Counted from the first letter of the stretch, positions 21,075 to 29,429 are shown. The stretch: 32,189 nucleotides of DNA from Candidatus Moduliflexus flocculans (GCA_000739515.1 DF820458.1:614943-647131), one strand, 5' to 3'. The notes: generated by a model from the sequence alone, not told the origin. Made by a program: numbers and translations.

Positions 21075-23645
21075 CTATAAATTAGACGGAAATCCCGTAC
21101 CGCCAACGTCTTCGTCGGCCTTCGTTTGCTCGCGATACAGATGCACATCGAGTTGAGGGAAGGCGATGACGATATTTTTTTCTTTGAAGGTGCGGTCAAT
21201 TTCGATGCGAATCTCTGTTTCCGTCGGCACACCATAATCTAACAATGTCCAGAAACGTAAAATGAAGAGTAACGCGTTTTCGCCGAAATCAGAAAAATGC
21301 ACAAGCGGTGCGGGATTTGTCAACACGCGGGGATGTTTCTGGGCAATTTCATAGAGAGTCTGTTCCACGAGTTTCGGGTCACTCCCATACGCCACGCCGA
21401 CTTTAATGGCGCGACGCATCCGCGCATCCTGAAACGTCCAGTTCGTCACCTGGTTGCTGATAATATCGGCATTCGGAATAATAATCGCCGAATTATCGAA
21501 TGTGCGAATCACGGTTGAGCGGACGTTAATCGTCTCGACCTGCCCCCAGACGCCATTGATTTCCAGCACGTGGCCGACTTCAATCGGGCGTTCGAACAAC
21601 AGAATCAAGCCGCTGATAAAGTTGTTGAAAATGCTCTGCAAGCCAAACCCGATCCCGATGCCGAGCGCTCCGAACGCCACTGTTAAGGTCGCCGTATCTA
21701 CTCCAATCGCGTTTAAGGCGATCATCAGGCCGAACAGCCAGATGCCATAGACCGATAAAGTGGTAATTGAGGCTTGCATCCCTTTTTGCAAGCCGCTCCC
21801 GACCAAAATTCGCTGTGCTAACACCCAGCGCCACGTCCGCACTAAGAAATTGACCAGAATCAGCACAATTCCGCCATACACAAGGCGCAGAATGCTGAAG
21901 TGCATACTGCTTCCAAGCGGAATCGGATAGGAGAGAATTTTGAGCAGGTTGGTTTTGACGATATCTTTTTCGCCCCAGGCAATTAACAACTGCGTAAAGA
22001 CTAATATCGGCAGCAGAAACCAGGAGAGACGAAATACTAACCACTCGATTTGATGCAATTTTCCGGATTGTTCGGCCATGTCCATCGTTTTGACATGCTG
22101 TTCCCATTCTTGAATTACCGCAAAAAGAAGAAATCCCCAGAGCGAAATGCCCAGCGTTCGCAGCCAGCCGTTGTACCAATAGCGCACAAAGGCTGCGTAT
22201 CCAGCCAATTCCATCAGAAGGCCGCCTGTGCTGATCATATAGGCCAATCCGACTAACATCGTATCTATCGTCTGCTGGCGTTTAGGATCGGTCGTAAAGT
22301 AGGCGTGTCCCGGCGGCAAATCCGCCATGCGTTTCGAAAACATCAATGTCCAGACAACGGCCAGTATTTCCAGCGCGAACCGCTCAAGCAGGAGGATCAA
22401 GCTGGAATTGCCGAGCAAGAGATGAAGAAACAGGTTCGATATCGTGATGAACGGAATCGCGCTCATCAGGCGGCGCACATGTTTCAGGCATCGCAAGACT
22501 CGTTTGTCACGCGCATCGCGACTCCAAAAAGACACCACATCAGCCATCCAGCGATACAGAAGGATCAGCAGCAGAACCGTGACGATGATATTTATCAACA
22601 TGATCATCACTTCATCCTGCTCAAGGCTCTGATATGCCAGAAGACAGAGGCCGATCTCTAAAAATGGGAAGGAATGATCTAAAATATGGAAGAGGAGGTT
22701 GCGGCAGGGATATTGCGCGAATGTGGTCGTGAATGCAAGTTTTTTGAGGAAACTGCGAAACTTGAGCATTAGTGGCTCAACCAGCAAGAGAAATAATGCG
22801 ATCTTCCCGATATTCAGGCCATATCTTCCCAAAAACTGCCGCAATGCCTGAACGATTCCTCCGGCGTTCCTGATGACCTCAAGCGGCATTCGGAGTCTTT
22901 TCATATCCTGAAGGAATTGTTCAGAGCTTAGCAAACCGGTAATATCGGGATTGCGTTCTAAGAGTTCTTGTTTTTTACGGGTTTCCAACTGACCGGACAC
23001 GCGTTCATCCAGAGCACGAAATTCAGCATATATTTTTTGTATTCTGTCTAACAATTCATTATAGGCATCCTGAATTTTTTCAGCGGCGTGATAATTTTGC
23101 TCTAAGGCGGACGTGACTTTTTCCAGCGTTGCCACTAAGCGCTGAGTTTGGGGATCAGGCGTTCCCTTCGTTCTGATTGCCGCCCGGATATCCTCCAATT
23201 GCTGCTGATTCTGGGTATATTGCTCGTACAGCGTGAAACCGGCTTGTTTCGAAGAGGCCGATACCTCTTGCGCTTCCTTGATCTTCGAGTTGAGCACATC
23301 GAGAATTCCGCGCGTTTCTTTTTGAACTTTTTGCAGTTCCTCGGCAGAAATATTTTCCACTAATAATAAATTATTATAGGTGGAGAGTTGAATGGCATAG
23401 GTGTGAATTTCTGTTTCAGCATTGAGGGCAAGCTGTTCAATATGCTGAAGTTCCCGATCTAACGACACTTTGCGTTGTTGTTCTGCGATAAGCGTCCGGG
23501 ATAACGACGTATTCAGGTCAAGGTTTTGCGTCGGCGCGGGAGTGAGCGTTGGCACGCCGGGTTGAGCGAAGGCTGGCAGTGGGCTTCTGATGGCAGCAAG
23601 AACGAGCACAACAATAAACCAGAAACGAATGCGATGATATATCAT
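21075..23645 (-). CDS. Large mechanosensitive channel, MscS family (MscK/MscM-like)
   Basis: This 856-aa inner-membrane protein has a signal peptide (FWFIVVLVLAAIRSPLPAFA), a periplasmic coiled-coil region (about residues 40-240), a run of around ten membrane helices (about 260-640), and a C-terminal MscS core (about 635-845). The pore helix is VAFGALGIGIGFGLQSIFNNFISGLILLFERPIEVG. The beta domain contains VWGQVETINVRSTVIRTFDN and IIIPNADIISNQVTNW. Such channels release solutes upon hypo-osmotic shock. I use the ATG at 23645, with GAGG 8 nt upstream, over the one at 23660. The last 14 residues (ADEDVGGTGFPSNL) are encoded by a CCGACGAAGACG-type repeat and do not look like native family sequence. 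Confidence 0.9.
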   Translation of the reverse strand: MIYHRIRFWFIVVLVLAAIRSPLPAFAQPGVPTLTPAPTQNLDLNTSLSRTLIAEQQRKVSLDRELQHIEQLALNAETEIHTYAIQLSTYNNLLLVENISAEELQKVQKETRGILDVLNSKIKEAQEVSASSKQAGFTLYEQYTQNQQQLEDIRAAIRTKGTPDPQTQRLVATLEKVTSALEQNYHAAEKIQDAYNELLDRIQKIYAEFRALDERVSGQLETRKKQELLERNPDITGLLSSEQFLQDMKRLRMPLEVIRNAGGIVQALRQFLGRYGLNIGKIALFLLLVEPLMLKFRSFLKKLAFTTTFAQYPCRNLLFHILDHSFPFLEIGLCLLAYQSLEQDEVMIMLINIIVTVLLLILLYRWMADVVSFWSRDARDKRVLRCLKHVRRLMSAIPFITISNLFLHLLLGNSSLILLLERFALEILAVVWTLMFSKRMADLPPGHAYFTTDPKRQQTIDTMLVGLAYMISTGGLLMELAGYAAFVRYWYNGWLRTLGISLWGFLLFAVIQEWEQHVKTMDMAEQSGKLHQIEWLVFRLSWFLLPILVFTQLLIAWGEKDIVKTNLLKILSYPIPLGSSMHFSILRLVYGGIVLILVNFLVRTWRWVLAQRILVGSGLQKGMQASITTLSVYGIWLFGLMIALNAIGVDTATLTVAFGALGIGIGFGLQSIFNNFISGLILLFERPIEVGHVLEINGVWGQVETINVRSTVIRTFDNSAIIIPNADIISNQVTNWTFQDARMRRAIKVGVAYGSDPKLVEQTLYEIAQKHPRVLTNPAPLVHFSDFGENALLFILRFWTLLDYGVPTETEIRIEIDRTFKEKNIVIAFPQLDVHLYREQTKADEDVGGTGFPSNL
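21097..21120. repeat. GTACCGCCAACGTCTTCGTCGGCC hairpin inside the MscS 3' end
   Basis: This copy of the CCGACGAGGACGTCGG hairpin family falls within the coding sequence of the MscS gene and encodes ADEDVGGT in it. The same peptide can be translated from the non-coding copy at 23794-23818. Confidence 0.65.
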
Positions 23646-23793
23646 ATTCCTCAACCTCATTAAAAAGATTGATCAATCGAAATGAGCGCGATTCGCGATT
23701 GTGGAAAGAATAACGCATTCGCCGATTTTGTCAAGGCAAGAATTTATCGGGTTAACCCGACGGTTTCGGGGCGTGAATTTTTGAGAGAAATTT

Positions 23794-23818
23794 GTGCCGC
23801 CGACGTCCTCGTCGGCAC
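23794..23818. repeat. GTGCCGCCGACGTCCTCGTCGGCAC hairpin
   Basis: This is a GC-rich hairpin, third copy of the family at 19614 and 21097. It lies in a 282-bp interval between the MscS gene and the lipoprotein gene. The rest of that interval shows no gene I can support. Confidence 0.65.
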
Positions 23819-23927
23819 GTTCGACAACGAAGAGGGGAAGAGAACATATTTGGGGAAAACTGGCCGTTTTCAGGGGCAAACCGCAGAAGCGCGATCTTCG
23901 TGCCTCTGCGAAAGAACCTGCGGCATG

Positions 23928-24659
23928 TTAACTAAAGTTAATCGCTGCCGTGAGATTATTAAAACTAAATCTGGCTTTTTTCAGAGCGTCATCAGTGGCG
24001 CTGAATGAAAACCAGACTTCGAGTACCGGGTCAGCAGCGCGTTTTGTATCGGATTTCAGATTGACGCCGTACTGATAATACAGCGTGTTTTCGCCTTTCT
24101 GCGCGGTTACGGCATACGGCAGGCCGAGAATTTTTTCCACATCGGGCTTGTTGGGAATCGGCGCAGATTTTTTTAACTCGCCCGTCGCCACCTCTCCGGC
24201 GACTTCGCGCTTGCCTTTATTTACCGTGCCGCCCCCCATCGAGCGCAGCGAGCTTTCCAATAATTGCGGATGAATCACCCGCGAAAACTCCTTCGGCAAG
24301 CGGACGCTGATGAGTTTATCATCGCGGAATACCAAAATGATTGCGACTTTTAACGCCTCCGGTTCTGCCGCTCCGGGCTGCGCATACCGTTTCGGAAAGT
24401 CATATTTGAAAACCGCATAGCGCCCGCAACGCGCCTGAATTGCCGGTTCGCCTTTTATCAGCCAGACAATATCCCGCGCATACAGCACCGGATGCATAAA
24501 CGCCATTGAAATGCCGTAATTGGTGTCAATTTTGATGTGTTCGGCAAATGCGCCAAGCTGCTGCTGGAGTTTTAACAATCGGAGATACACGCAGCCTGAC
24601 GGGAAAATGAGCAGCAAGCCCACTCCGAGGCATAATGTCAGGTATGACCGTCGCTTCAT
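23928..24659 (-). CDS. Predicted lipoprotein of unknown function
   Basis: This is a 243-aa product. MKRRSYLTLCLGVGLLLIF is followed by PSGC, a lipoprotein signal peptide with a plausible lipobox and lipidated Cys. The mature part begins with a leucine-rich helix (LRLLKLQQQLGAFAEHIKID) and then mixed alpha/beta sequence with no motif I recognise, including a KPDVEKILGLPYAVTAQKG segment reminiscent of SmpA/OmlA-like lipoproteins. I place the start at the ATG at 24659, because the ORF continues upstream only through repeat sequence (24672-24770). It lies downstream of the palindrome and is divergent from the ferritin-like gene. Function is unknown. Confidence 0.75.
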   Translation of the reverse strand: MKRRSYLTLCLGVGLLLIFPSGCVYLRLLKLQQQLGAFAEHIKIDTNYGISMAFMHPVLYARDIVWLIKGEPAIQARCGRYAVFKYDFPKRYAQPGAAEPEALKVAIILVFRDDKLISVRLPKEFSRVIHPQLLESSLRSMGGGTVNKGKREVAGEVATGELKKSAPIPNKPDVEKILGLPYAVTAQKGENTLYYQYGVNLKSDTKRAADPVLEVWFSFSATDDALKKARFSFNNLTAAINFS

Positions 24660-24671
24660 GCTCTGCGCTTG

Positions 24672-24770
24672 AGAAACTACACGGATGCGTCTAAGAAAGG
24701 ATATTTCGCAAGTATTTACGTACCGCATTTTGAACACTCATCCTTTCTTACACGCATCCGTGTAGTTTCT
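24672..24770. repeat. 99-bp near-perfect palindrome
   Basis: The left arm starts AGAAACTACACGGATGCGT and runs 31 nt to AAGAAAGGAT. The right arm is its reverse complement with one mismatch, around a 37-nt loop. It occupies most of the divergent interval between the lipoprotein and the ferritin-like gene, 12 bp from the lipoprotein start. Confidence 0.85.
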
Positions 24771-24783
24771 TATCGTTTCTTTC

Positions 24784-24814
24784 TTGACATTTTTGTGGCC
24801 AGAGACATGAATAA
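24784..24814 (+). promoter_or_regulatory. Weak candidate promoter for the ferritin-like gene
   Basis: A consensus TTGACA at 24784-24789 is followed after 17 nt by ATGAAT, a poor -10 (three of six bases). It lies about 80 nt before the start codon at 24893. Confidence 0.3.
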
Positions 24815-24892
24815 GACGGAGAAGGGATCAGAGGGTTGAGTGTTCGGCGAATGAAATGATCGGAAAACCACACATAAACAGAGAGGTGGCGT

Positions 24893-25369
24893 ATGGCAAC
24901 ATTCGATGTTCGAGATATTTTTACGATTGCGATGAAAATCGAAGAAAATGGGCAGGCATTTTATGCGACAATGGCAAAACAGCAGAGTTCTGAAGACTTG
25001 CGGTCATTCTTTACGTTTTTAGCGGATGAAGAATCCAACCACCAAAAAATCTTTGCGGCGATGCTGACCAGATTAAGCAACTATCAGCCAGTTGAGAGCG
25101 CCCCGACGGACTACTTCGCATACCTGCAAGCGTATGTGGACATCAGCATCTTCCGCCCGGAATTGACGCAGCAAGAGGTTGAGGCATTGCGCGACCTGCC
25201 CGCAGCAATTAATTACAGCCTGAGCCGCGAATCCGACAGCATTTTGTATTATCACGAAATTAAAGGCTTTCTGCCGGAAAGCGACCATGCGCAGATCGGG
25301 AAGATTATTGAGGAAGAACGCCGCCATTATGTCAAATTGTCGCAGTTGGCGAAACAGTTGGCGGCGTAA
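24893..25369 (+). CDS. Ferritin-like/rubrerythrin-type diiron protein
   Basis: This 158-aa four-helix-bundle protein belongs to the rubrerythrin/ferritin-like superfamily. Diiron ligands are visible in helix pairs: IEENGQAFY (E17/E18), DEESNHQKIF with E47-x2-H50, the ESDSILYYHEIK segment, and EEERRHYVKL with E-x2-(R)H. There is no C-terminal rubredoxin domain, so it is a minimal form. Relatives reduce hydrogen peroxide or handle iron in anaerobes and microaerophiles. GAGAGGTGG lies upstream of the ATG. It heads a plus-strand run of four genes, but a 12-bp-stem hairpin 5 bp after its stop may separate its transcript from theirs. Confidence 0.85.
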   Translation: MATFDVRDIFTIAMKIEENGQAFYATMAKQQSSEDLRSFFTFLADEESNHQKIFAAMLTRLSNYQPVESAPTDYFAYLQAYVDISIFRPELTQQEVEALRDLPAAINYSLSRESDSILYYHEIKGFLPESDHAQIGKIIEEERRHYVKLSQLAKQLAA

Positions 25370-25374
25370 TCACC

Positions 25375-25404
25375 GCGCGGGCGAACCCCTGTGTTCGCCC
25401 GCGC
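25375..25404. repeat. GCGGGCGAACCCCTGTGTTCGCCCGC hairpin
   Basis: GCGCGGGCGAAC and GTTCGCCCGCGC form a perfect 12-bp stem with loop CCCTGT, beginning 5 bp after the ferritin-like gene's stop. The core equals the hairpin at about 14913-14938. There is no T-run, so termination would be partial at most. Confidence 0.75.
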
Positions 25405-25440
25405 AATAGTCAGAACGAGAATAGAGGAGAGAAGAATTCG

Positions 25441-25875
25441 ATGATGAAGTCAATTGGAGCATGGGGCTTGATCGGTGTTGGCGCTTTTCTTTCGTTGGGG
25501 TTGGCTGTGAATTTATCAAAAGGGAAATTTGATGTTTCAGACGTTGTCGTTTGGATACTATTCGGTATCGCCCCAATTATTGGCGGCGTTTTGCTGCTTC
25601 GCAGCCGCGCCAACGAAAAAAAGATCGCGTTGAAAAAGCAGGAACAATCGCGTTATGCCCTGCAAGAAAAAGAAATTCTTCGTTTAGCGCAGGAAAAAGG
25701 CGGACGGCTGGCAATCCCGGACATTGTCGTCGGCACGTCACTCAGTTCCACTGAAGCCGAGGCAATCATGCGCGAAATGGCGGCGCGCGGATTCGCTGAC
25801 ATGCAGGTCACGGACGCCGGCATCATCGTGTACGAGTTTTATGAAATCGCCAACCGGCCTAAATTGGAAGAATAA
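25441..25875 (+). CDS. Small membrane protein with cytoplasmic winged-helix-like tail
   Basis: This is a 144-aa protein. Two hydrophobic helices (about residues 6-24 and 37-54) are followed by a basic coiled-coil linker (RSRANEKKIALKKQEQSR). The C-terminal domain (about 75-140; EILRLAQEKGGRLAIPDIV, SLSSTEAEAIMREMAARGFA) has the helix-turn-helix-then-wing pattern of winged-helix folds. I do not recognise a named family. An ATGATG pair gives two possible starts one codon apart, with GGAG some 10 nt upstream. The stop is 14 bp before the zinc-ribbon gene, suggesting one transcript. A membrane-anchored regulator or scaffold is a guess. Confidence 0.7.
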   Translation: MMKSIGAWGLIGVGAFLSLGLAVNLSKGKFDVSDVVVWILFGIAPIIGGVLLLRSRANEKKIALKKQEQSRYALQEKEILRLAQEKGGRLAIPDIVVGTSLSSTEAEAIMREMAARGFADMQVTDAGIIVYEFYEIANRPKLEE

Positions 25876-25889
25876 CAAGGAGCGTTGCC

Positions 25890-26684
25890 ATGTCGAGAAC
25901 CTGCCCTGTCTGTCATATTCCGCTACTGCAACAGCATATTCAGTCGCACATTGTGCTTGATGTCTGCCCACAGTGTCGCGGCATCTGGTTCGATCAAGGC
26001 GAATTGCAGCAGACCTACTCTGCTGAAAAACTTCCGCAAAGTTTAACAGGCGCGATTTCTGAACGCCGAAGCCCGCGCACCTGCTCACGTTGTCACGCGC
26101 GTTTGCCGTTACTTGGCGACCGATGCCCGTCATGCGGCGCAACCGCCTTGCTCGAATGTCCATCCTGCCTCAAGACGATGCGGCAACGCGAGCTTCAAAA
26201 TATTGTCGTAGATGTGTGCGACACCTGCCAGGGCGTCTGGCTGGATGGCGGCGAACTGCAAACGCTGTTCGACGAATTGAAGCGCCAGAGACGTGAACAC
26301 CCATCAGCAGGCGACCTTGCGGCCTGGACAGCGCTTGACTCGTTAGACTGGCTGTTTATCGCGCCAGATTTGGCCTATCATACCGGCGAATTGATCACGC
26401 ATCTTCCTGATGCTGTCGGCGGCGTGATTGACGGCGTCGGCCGTCTGCCGGAAATGGCAGGAGCGGCGGCTGAAACTGCTGGAAACGTGGTCGAAGGCGC
26501 GTTTGAGATGGTGGGAAATATTCCTGAAATGGCGGGCGCTGCCGCTGAAGCTGCCGGCAATCTGATGGAAGGCGCGTTTCAGGTCGTTGGCGATATTCCC
26601 GAAATCGCCGGGTCAGTTGCCGAGGCAGGCGCGTCATTTTTAGGCGCATTATTTGATCTGATCAGTTCAATTTTTGACAATTGA
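25890..26684 (+). CDS. Double zf-TFIIB zinc-ribbon protein with C-terminal 25-residue repeats
   Basis: This 264-aa protein has a zf-TFIIB-type ribbon (C5/C8, C26/C29; DVCPQCRGIWFDQGEL), a central four-Cys cluster (C65/C68, C79/C82), and a second zf-TFIIB ribbon (C90/C93, C110/C113; DVCDTCQGVWLDGGEL). The C-terminal part (about residues 187-261) has three imperfect 25-residue units of the form PE(M/I)AG..AE..G, each Ala/Gly-rich with a hydrophobic end. These could form amphipathic or membrane-inserting helices; the protein ends with a hydrophobic LGALFDLISSIF. zf-TFIIB proteins are common but poorly understood, with proposed metal or nucleic-acid binding. AAGGAG lies 9 nt before the ATG. Confidence 0.8.
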   Translation: MSRTCPVCHIPLLQQHIQSHIVLDVCPQCRGIWFDQGELQQTYSAEKLPQSLTGAISERRSPRTCSRCHARLPLLGDRCPSCGATALLECPSCLKTMRQRELQNIVVDVCDTCQGVWLDGGELQTLFDELKRQRREHPSAGDLAAWTALDSLDWLFIAPDLAYHTGELITHLPDAVGGVIDGVGRLPEMAGAAAETAGNVVEGAFEMVGNIPEMAGAAAEAAGNLMEGAFQVVGDIPEIAGSVAEAGASFLGALFDLISSIFDN

Positions 26685-26694
26685 GGGGGGCGAT

Positions 26695-27510
26695 ATGAAC
26701 AAATCAAGACGGAGCATTCTGATGGCGGTAGCTCTTGCGGCATTCTGGTTTGTGCGAACGCTGACTCCCTGCGCCGCCGCAGAAAAAGCCACTGTGACGG
26801 TGGGCTGGACGGCGTGGGAGCCATTTGCCTATCGCGACAGTTCCAATCAGCTTGTCGGGCTGAATATCGAATTACTCACGGCAATTCTGACTGATGCCGG
26901 GTATCAATTCGAATTGAAAGAAATCCCCTGGAAACGCCAGCTTCTTGAACTCGAAGAAGGAAGGCTCGATATTTCAGCCGGAGCCAATAAAACCGCTGAA
27001 CGCGAAAAATTTGTCTATTTTTCAGCGCCGTACCAACAGGAAGGGGTTGGATTCTTTGTCAGAAAAGGCGAAGCCGCAAATTATTCAGCGAAGACATTGG
27101 CCGATGTCATCAAGAGTTCAATGACGGTCGGCGTGCTTGCAGGCACGGTCTATAGCGATGAATATGCGACGCTGCGGAATAATCCTGATTTTATGAGCCC
27201 TCTTGATGAGGTCTCGCAGGATCGACAAAATCACCAGAAACTCTTGTTGAAGCGGATTGATGGCTTTATTCAGGAATATTCGACCTTAACGCGGCAAGAG
27301 ATGGATTCCGGATTTTTAGACCAGATCGAGCCGCTTTTTACAGTCAGTTCTGAGCCGCTGTACTTTATCGTCAGCCAGAAAACGCCAGCAGCGCAGCAGA
27401 TTGTCGAAGACATCAATGCGAGCCTTGCGCGATTGAAAGCGGACGGGACGTATCAAAAAATCTTCGAAAAATATCGCCTTCCCGCCAATGCGTTACGCGA
27501 CGATCAATAG
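26695..27510 (+). CDS. Periplasmic solute-binding protein, SBP_bac_3 type
   Basis: This is a 271-aa exported binding protein. The signal peptide is about residues 1-28, ending TPCAAA. The mature part shows the family 3 pattern: TVGWTAWEPFAYRDSSNQLVG, GLNIELLTAILTDAGYQFEL, then LDISAGANKTAERE with a YFSAPYQQEG strand, and the terminal INASLARLKADGTYQKIFEKY. Such proteins bind amino acids or similar small polar ligands, normally for an ABC importer, but no permease or ATPase gene is present. The start is supported by GAGGGGGG 4 nt upstream of the ATG at 26695, 10 bp after the zinc-ribbon gene's stop, so it is probably in the same operon. Confidence 0.87.
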   Translation: MNKSRRSILMAVALAAFWFVRTLTPCAAAEKATVTVGWTAWEPFAYRDSSNQLVGLNIELLTAILTDAGYQFELKEIPWKRQLLELEEGRLDISAGANKTAEREKFVYFSAPYQQEGVGFFVRKGEAANYSAKTLADVIKSSMTVGVLAGTVYSDEYATLRNNPDFMSPLDEVSQDRQNHQKLLLKRIDGFIQEYSTLTRQEMDSGFLDQIEPLFTVSSEPLYFIVSQKTPAAQQIVEDINASLARLKADGTYQKIFEKYRLPANALRDDQ

Positions 27511-27515
27511 AACAA

Positions 27516-27595
27516 TTCAGGAGCGCAAACGCTTGCTTTTGCCGCGTGAGTGTTTGATTTCGCAGGCTGCAAAAGCAAGCGTTTGCACTCCTGAA
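27516..27595. repeat. 80-bp near-perfect palindrome upstream of nadR
   Basis: The left arm starts TTCAGGAGCGCAAACGCTT and runs 27 nt. The right arm is its reverse complement with one difference (C against T). It lies 5 bp after the binding-protein stop and 37 bp before nadR. A short GCAAACGCTTGCTTTT match occurs at about 11022-11037, without the palindrome. Confidence 0.8.
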
Positions 27596-27632
27596 ACCTC
27601 ATAAAAATTATTGACGCCGCTTGTTATATCGA

Positions 27633-28682
27633 ATGACGCGAGGCTTGACATTAGGAAAATACGCGCCGCTGCATCGCGGGCATCAATTCGTAATTGACAC
27701 CGCGCTTGCCGAAATGGACGAGGTGATCGTGGTGATTTACGATTGCCCCGACACCTCGAATATTCCGCTGACTGTCCGGGCGAACTGGCTGCGGGCGCTC
27801 TATCCTTCGATAACAGTGATTGAGGCGTGGGACGGCCCGACAGAAGTTGGAGACACACCGGAGATCAAACGCGCTCACGAAGTCTATCTGCTGGATCGGC
27901 TTAAATTGCGGGGCATCACACATTTTTATTCCAGCGAATTTTACGGCGAGCATGTCAGCGCCGCCTTTGGCGCAATAAACCGCCAGATTGATCCCGAACG
28001 CCGCGTCGTGCCGATTTCCGGCACGCAGATTCGCGAAAACCCGTTTGCCTGCCGCGCTTATCTTGATCCCATCGTGTATCGAGATTTTATCGCCAATGTC
28101 GTCTTTCTCGGCGCTCCTTCCACCGGCAAAACCACTATCACCGAACGCTTAGCGCAGGAATTCGATACGGTCTGGATGCCGGAATATGGGCGCGAATACT
28201 GGGAAGCGCATCAGGTCGAGCGGCGGCTGTCGCTGGCGCAATTGGTCGAAATCGCCGAAGGCCATCTTGAGCGCGAAGAAGCGTTATTGCGGCAGGCCAA
28301 TCGCTATCTGTTCACCGATACCAACGCCGTTACCACATATATGTTTTCCCTCTCGTATCATCAGGCGGTTGCGCCGCGCCTTGCGGAACTGGCGATGCAG
28401 GCGGCAGCGCGATATGATCTCGTTTTTCTCTGCGGCGACGACATTCCGTATGACGACACCTGGGATCGTTCCGGCGACGTAAACCGGCGCGTGTTTCAGA
28501 AACAGATCGTGGCGGATTTGCTGATGCGAAATCTCCCGTTTCTTCCGCTGACTGGCGATGTAGAGACGCGAGTCCAGACGGTGAAGCGCGTGCTGAAGAC
28601 GTTTCGGAAATATACGAATTGGTGGGGAGAACGCGCAAACACCGCGCATGTTTTGGAGACCTGTGCGGTGCGCCCGTGTTGA
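27633..28682 (+). CDS. nadR: NadR-like bifunctional NMN adenylyltransferase/ribosylnicotinamide kinase
   Basis: This 349-aa product has two domains. The N-terminal nucleotidyltransferase domain carries TLGKYAPLHRGHQFVID (GKxxPxHxGH motif) and an ISGTQIREN segment (the (I/V)S(G/S)TxIR motif). The C-terminal P-loop kinase domain (about residues 155-330) has FLGAPSTGKTTITERLA, DTVWMPEYGREYWE and FTDTNAVTTYMF. It matches NadR in salvaging nicotinamide riboside to NAD. The N-terminal repressor HTH found in enterobacterial NadR is absent, so transcriptional control is unlikely. I use the ATG at 27633; no Shine-Dalgarno is apparent. The last residues (NTAHVLETCAVRPC) come from a hairpin repeat, and the stop lies 3 bp from the convergent neighbour's stop. 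Confidence 0.9.
   Translation: MTRGLTLGKYAPLHRGHQFVIDTALAEMDEVIVVIYDCPDTSNIPLTVRANWLRALYPSITVIEAWDGPTEVGDTPEIKRAHEVYLLDRLKLRGITHFYSSEFYGEHVSAAFGAINRQIDPERRVVPISGTQIRENPFACRAYLDPIVYRDFIANVVFLGAPSTGKTTITERLAQEFDTVWMPEYGREYWEAHQVERRLSLAQLVEIAEGHLEREEALLRQANRYLFTDTNAVTTYMFSLSYHQAVAPRLAELAMQAAARYDLVFLCGDDIPYDDTWDRSGDVNRRVFQKQIVADLLMRNLPFLPLTGDVETRVQTVKRVLKTFRKYTNWWGERANTAHVLETCAVRPC
28641..28669. repeat. CGC-CA/TG-GCG hairpin repeat overlapping the nadR 3' end
   Basis: ACCGCGCATGTTTTGGAGACC followed by TGTGCGGT belongs to the hairpin family at 2148, 19716 and 19855. It lies inside the nadR ORF and encodes its terminal tail. Confidence 0.6.
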
Positions 28683-28685
28683 ATT

Positions 28686-29429
28686 CTATTGTCTGTTTTC
28701 CGTTGATGGGGATGTGTTGTAAATCACGGGCATTTGTCCTTTCCAGCGATTCCATGTGTGATGATCAGTGATTAACTCTGCCATAAAATGCGCGACATTC
28801 ACTCGACTGGTCTTGCCCGCGTTAAAGATCGCACTTCTTATTGGCGACGGGTAAATTTCATACGGCGTGACTTCGCTGTCATTGATCAAGGTGTCGGGAC
28901 GAACGACCACCCATTCAATCGTCGTGTCGTTCTGACCAATTTCGGTACGCAAATAATTCGCCGCGTCTTCGTTATCTCCATGTGGAGGCAGCAACAGGCG
29001 AATAAGCCGCATGACACATCGTTCAGCAAATATCATCGGTTCGGCAAGGTCTAAATTCCGATTTCCTGTGGTATTCATAAGGACGAATTTGACAGATTGT
29101 GCCGGATAATTGGCTTTGATCGCGATGCATAATCGGCGCGTGGCATCTGTCACAAGCTGACGAGGCTGGCCAAAAATTCCCTTGAAATTCAGATTGTGTC
29201 CCAAACACGACGCCACCGCCACGCAATCATTGACATGCTGCGCCATCTCAGCATCGCTGAGATTAAGGATGCTCTCCTGAATAATCGAAAGGTTTGCATG
29301 ATGTCTCACGTGGTCAGGCAAGCTCTCTATCGTTCGCGCGATGATTTTGACATGCAGGTCACGTTTCAGCAGTTGCGCAACCAGTAACCGTCCCGTTGCG
29401 CCGCTGGCTCCAACAACAAAGGTCTTCAT
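28686..29429 (-). CDS. NAD(P)-binding oxidoreductase, atypical SDR (NmrA/SDR_a5-like)
   Basis: This 247-aa product has one Rossmann domain. VVGASGATGRLLVAQLLKR is the GxxGxxG nucleotide-binding motif of atypical SDR and NAD(P)H-binding (NmrA-like) proteins. VAVASCLGHN and VVVRPDTLIND are in the right place for the family's other strands. There is no clear YxxxK catalytic pair, as is common in atypical SDRs. The substrate cannot be inferred. The start is preceded by GAGGAGG 6 nt upstream of the ATG on the minus strand. It is convergent with nadR (stops 3 bp apart). Confidence 0.83.
   Translation of the reverse strand: MKTFVVGASGATGRLLVAQLLKRDLHVKIIARTIESLPDHVRHHANLSIIQESILNLSDAEMAQHVNDCVAVASCLGHNLNFKGIFGQPRQLVTDATRRLCIAIKANYPAQSVKFVLMNTTGNRNLDLAEPMIFAERCVMRLIRLLLPPHGDNEDAANYLRTEIGQNDTTIEWVVVRPDTLINDSEVTPYEIYPSPIRSAIFNAGKTSRVNVAHFMAELITDHHTWNRWKGQMPVIYNTSPSTENRQ

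Noticed and set aside
23682..24008. 108-aa plus-strand ORF between the MscS and lipoprotein genes
   Set aside because: It reads through a hairpin repeat and into the 3' end of the opposite-strand lipoprotein gene; no start signal.
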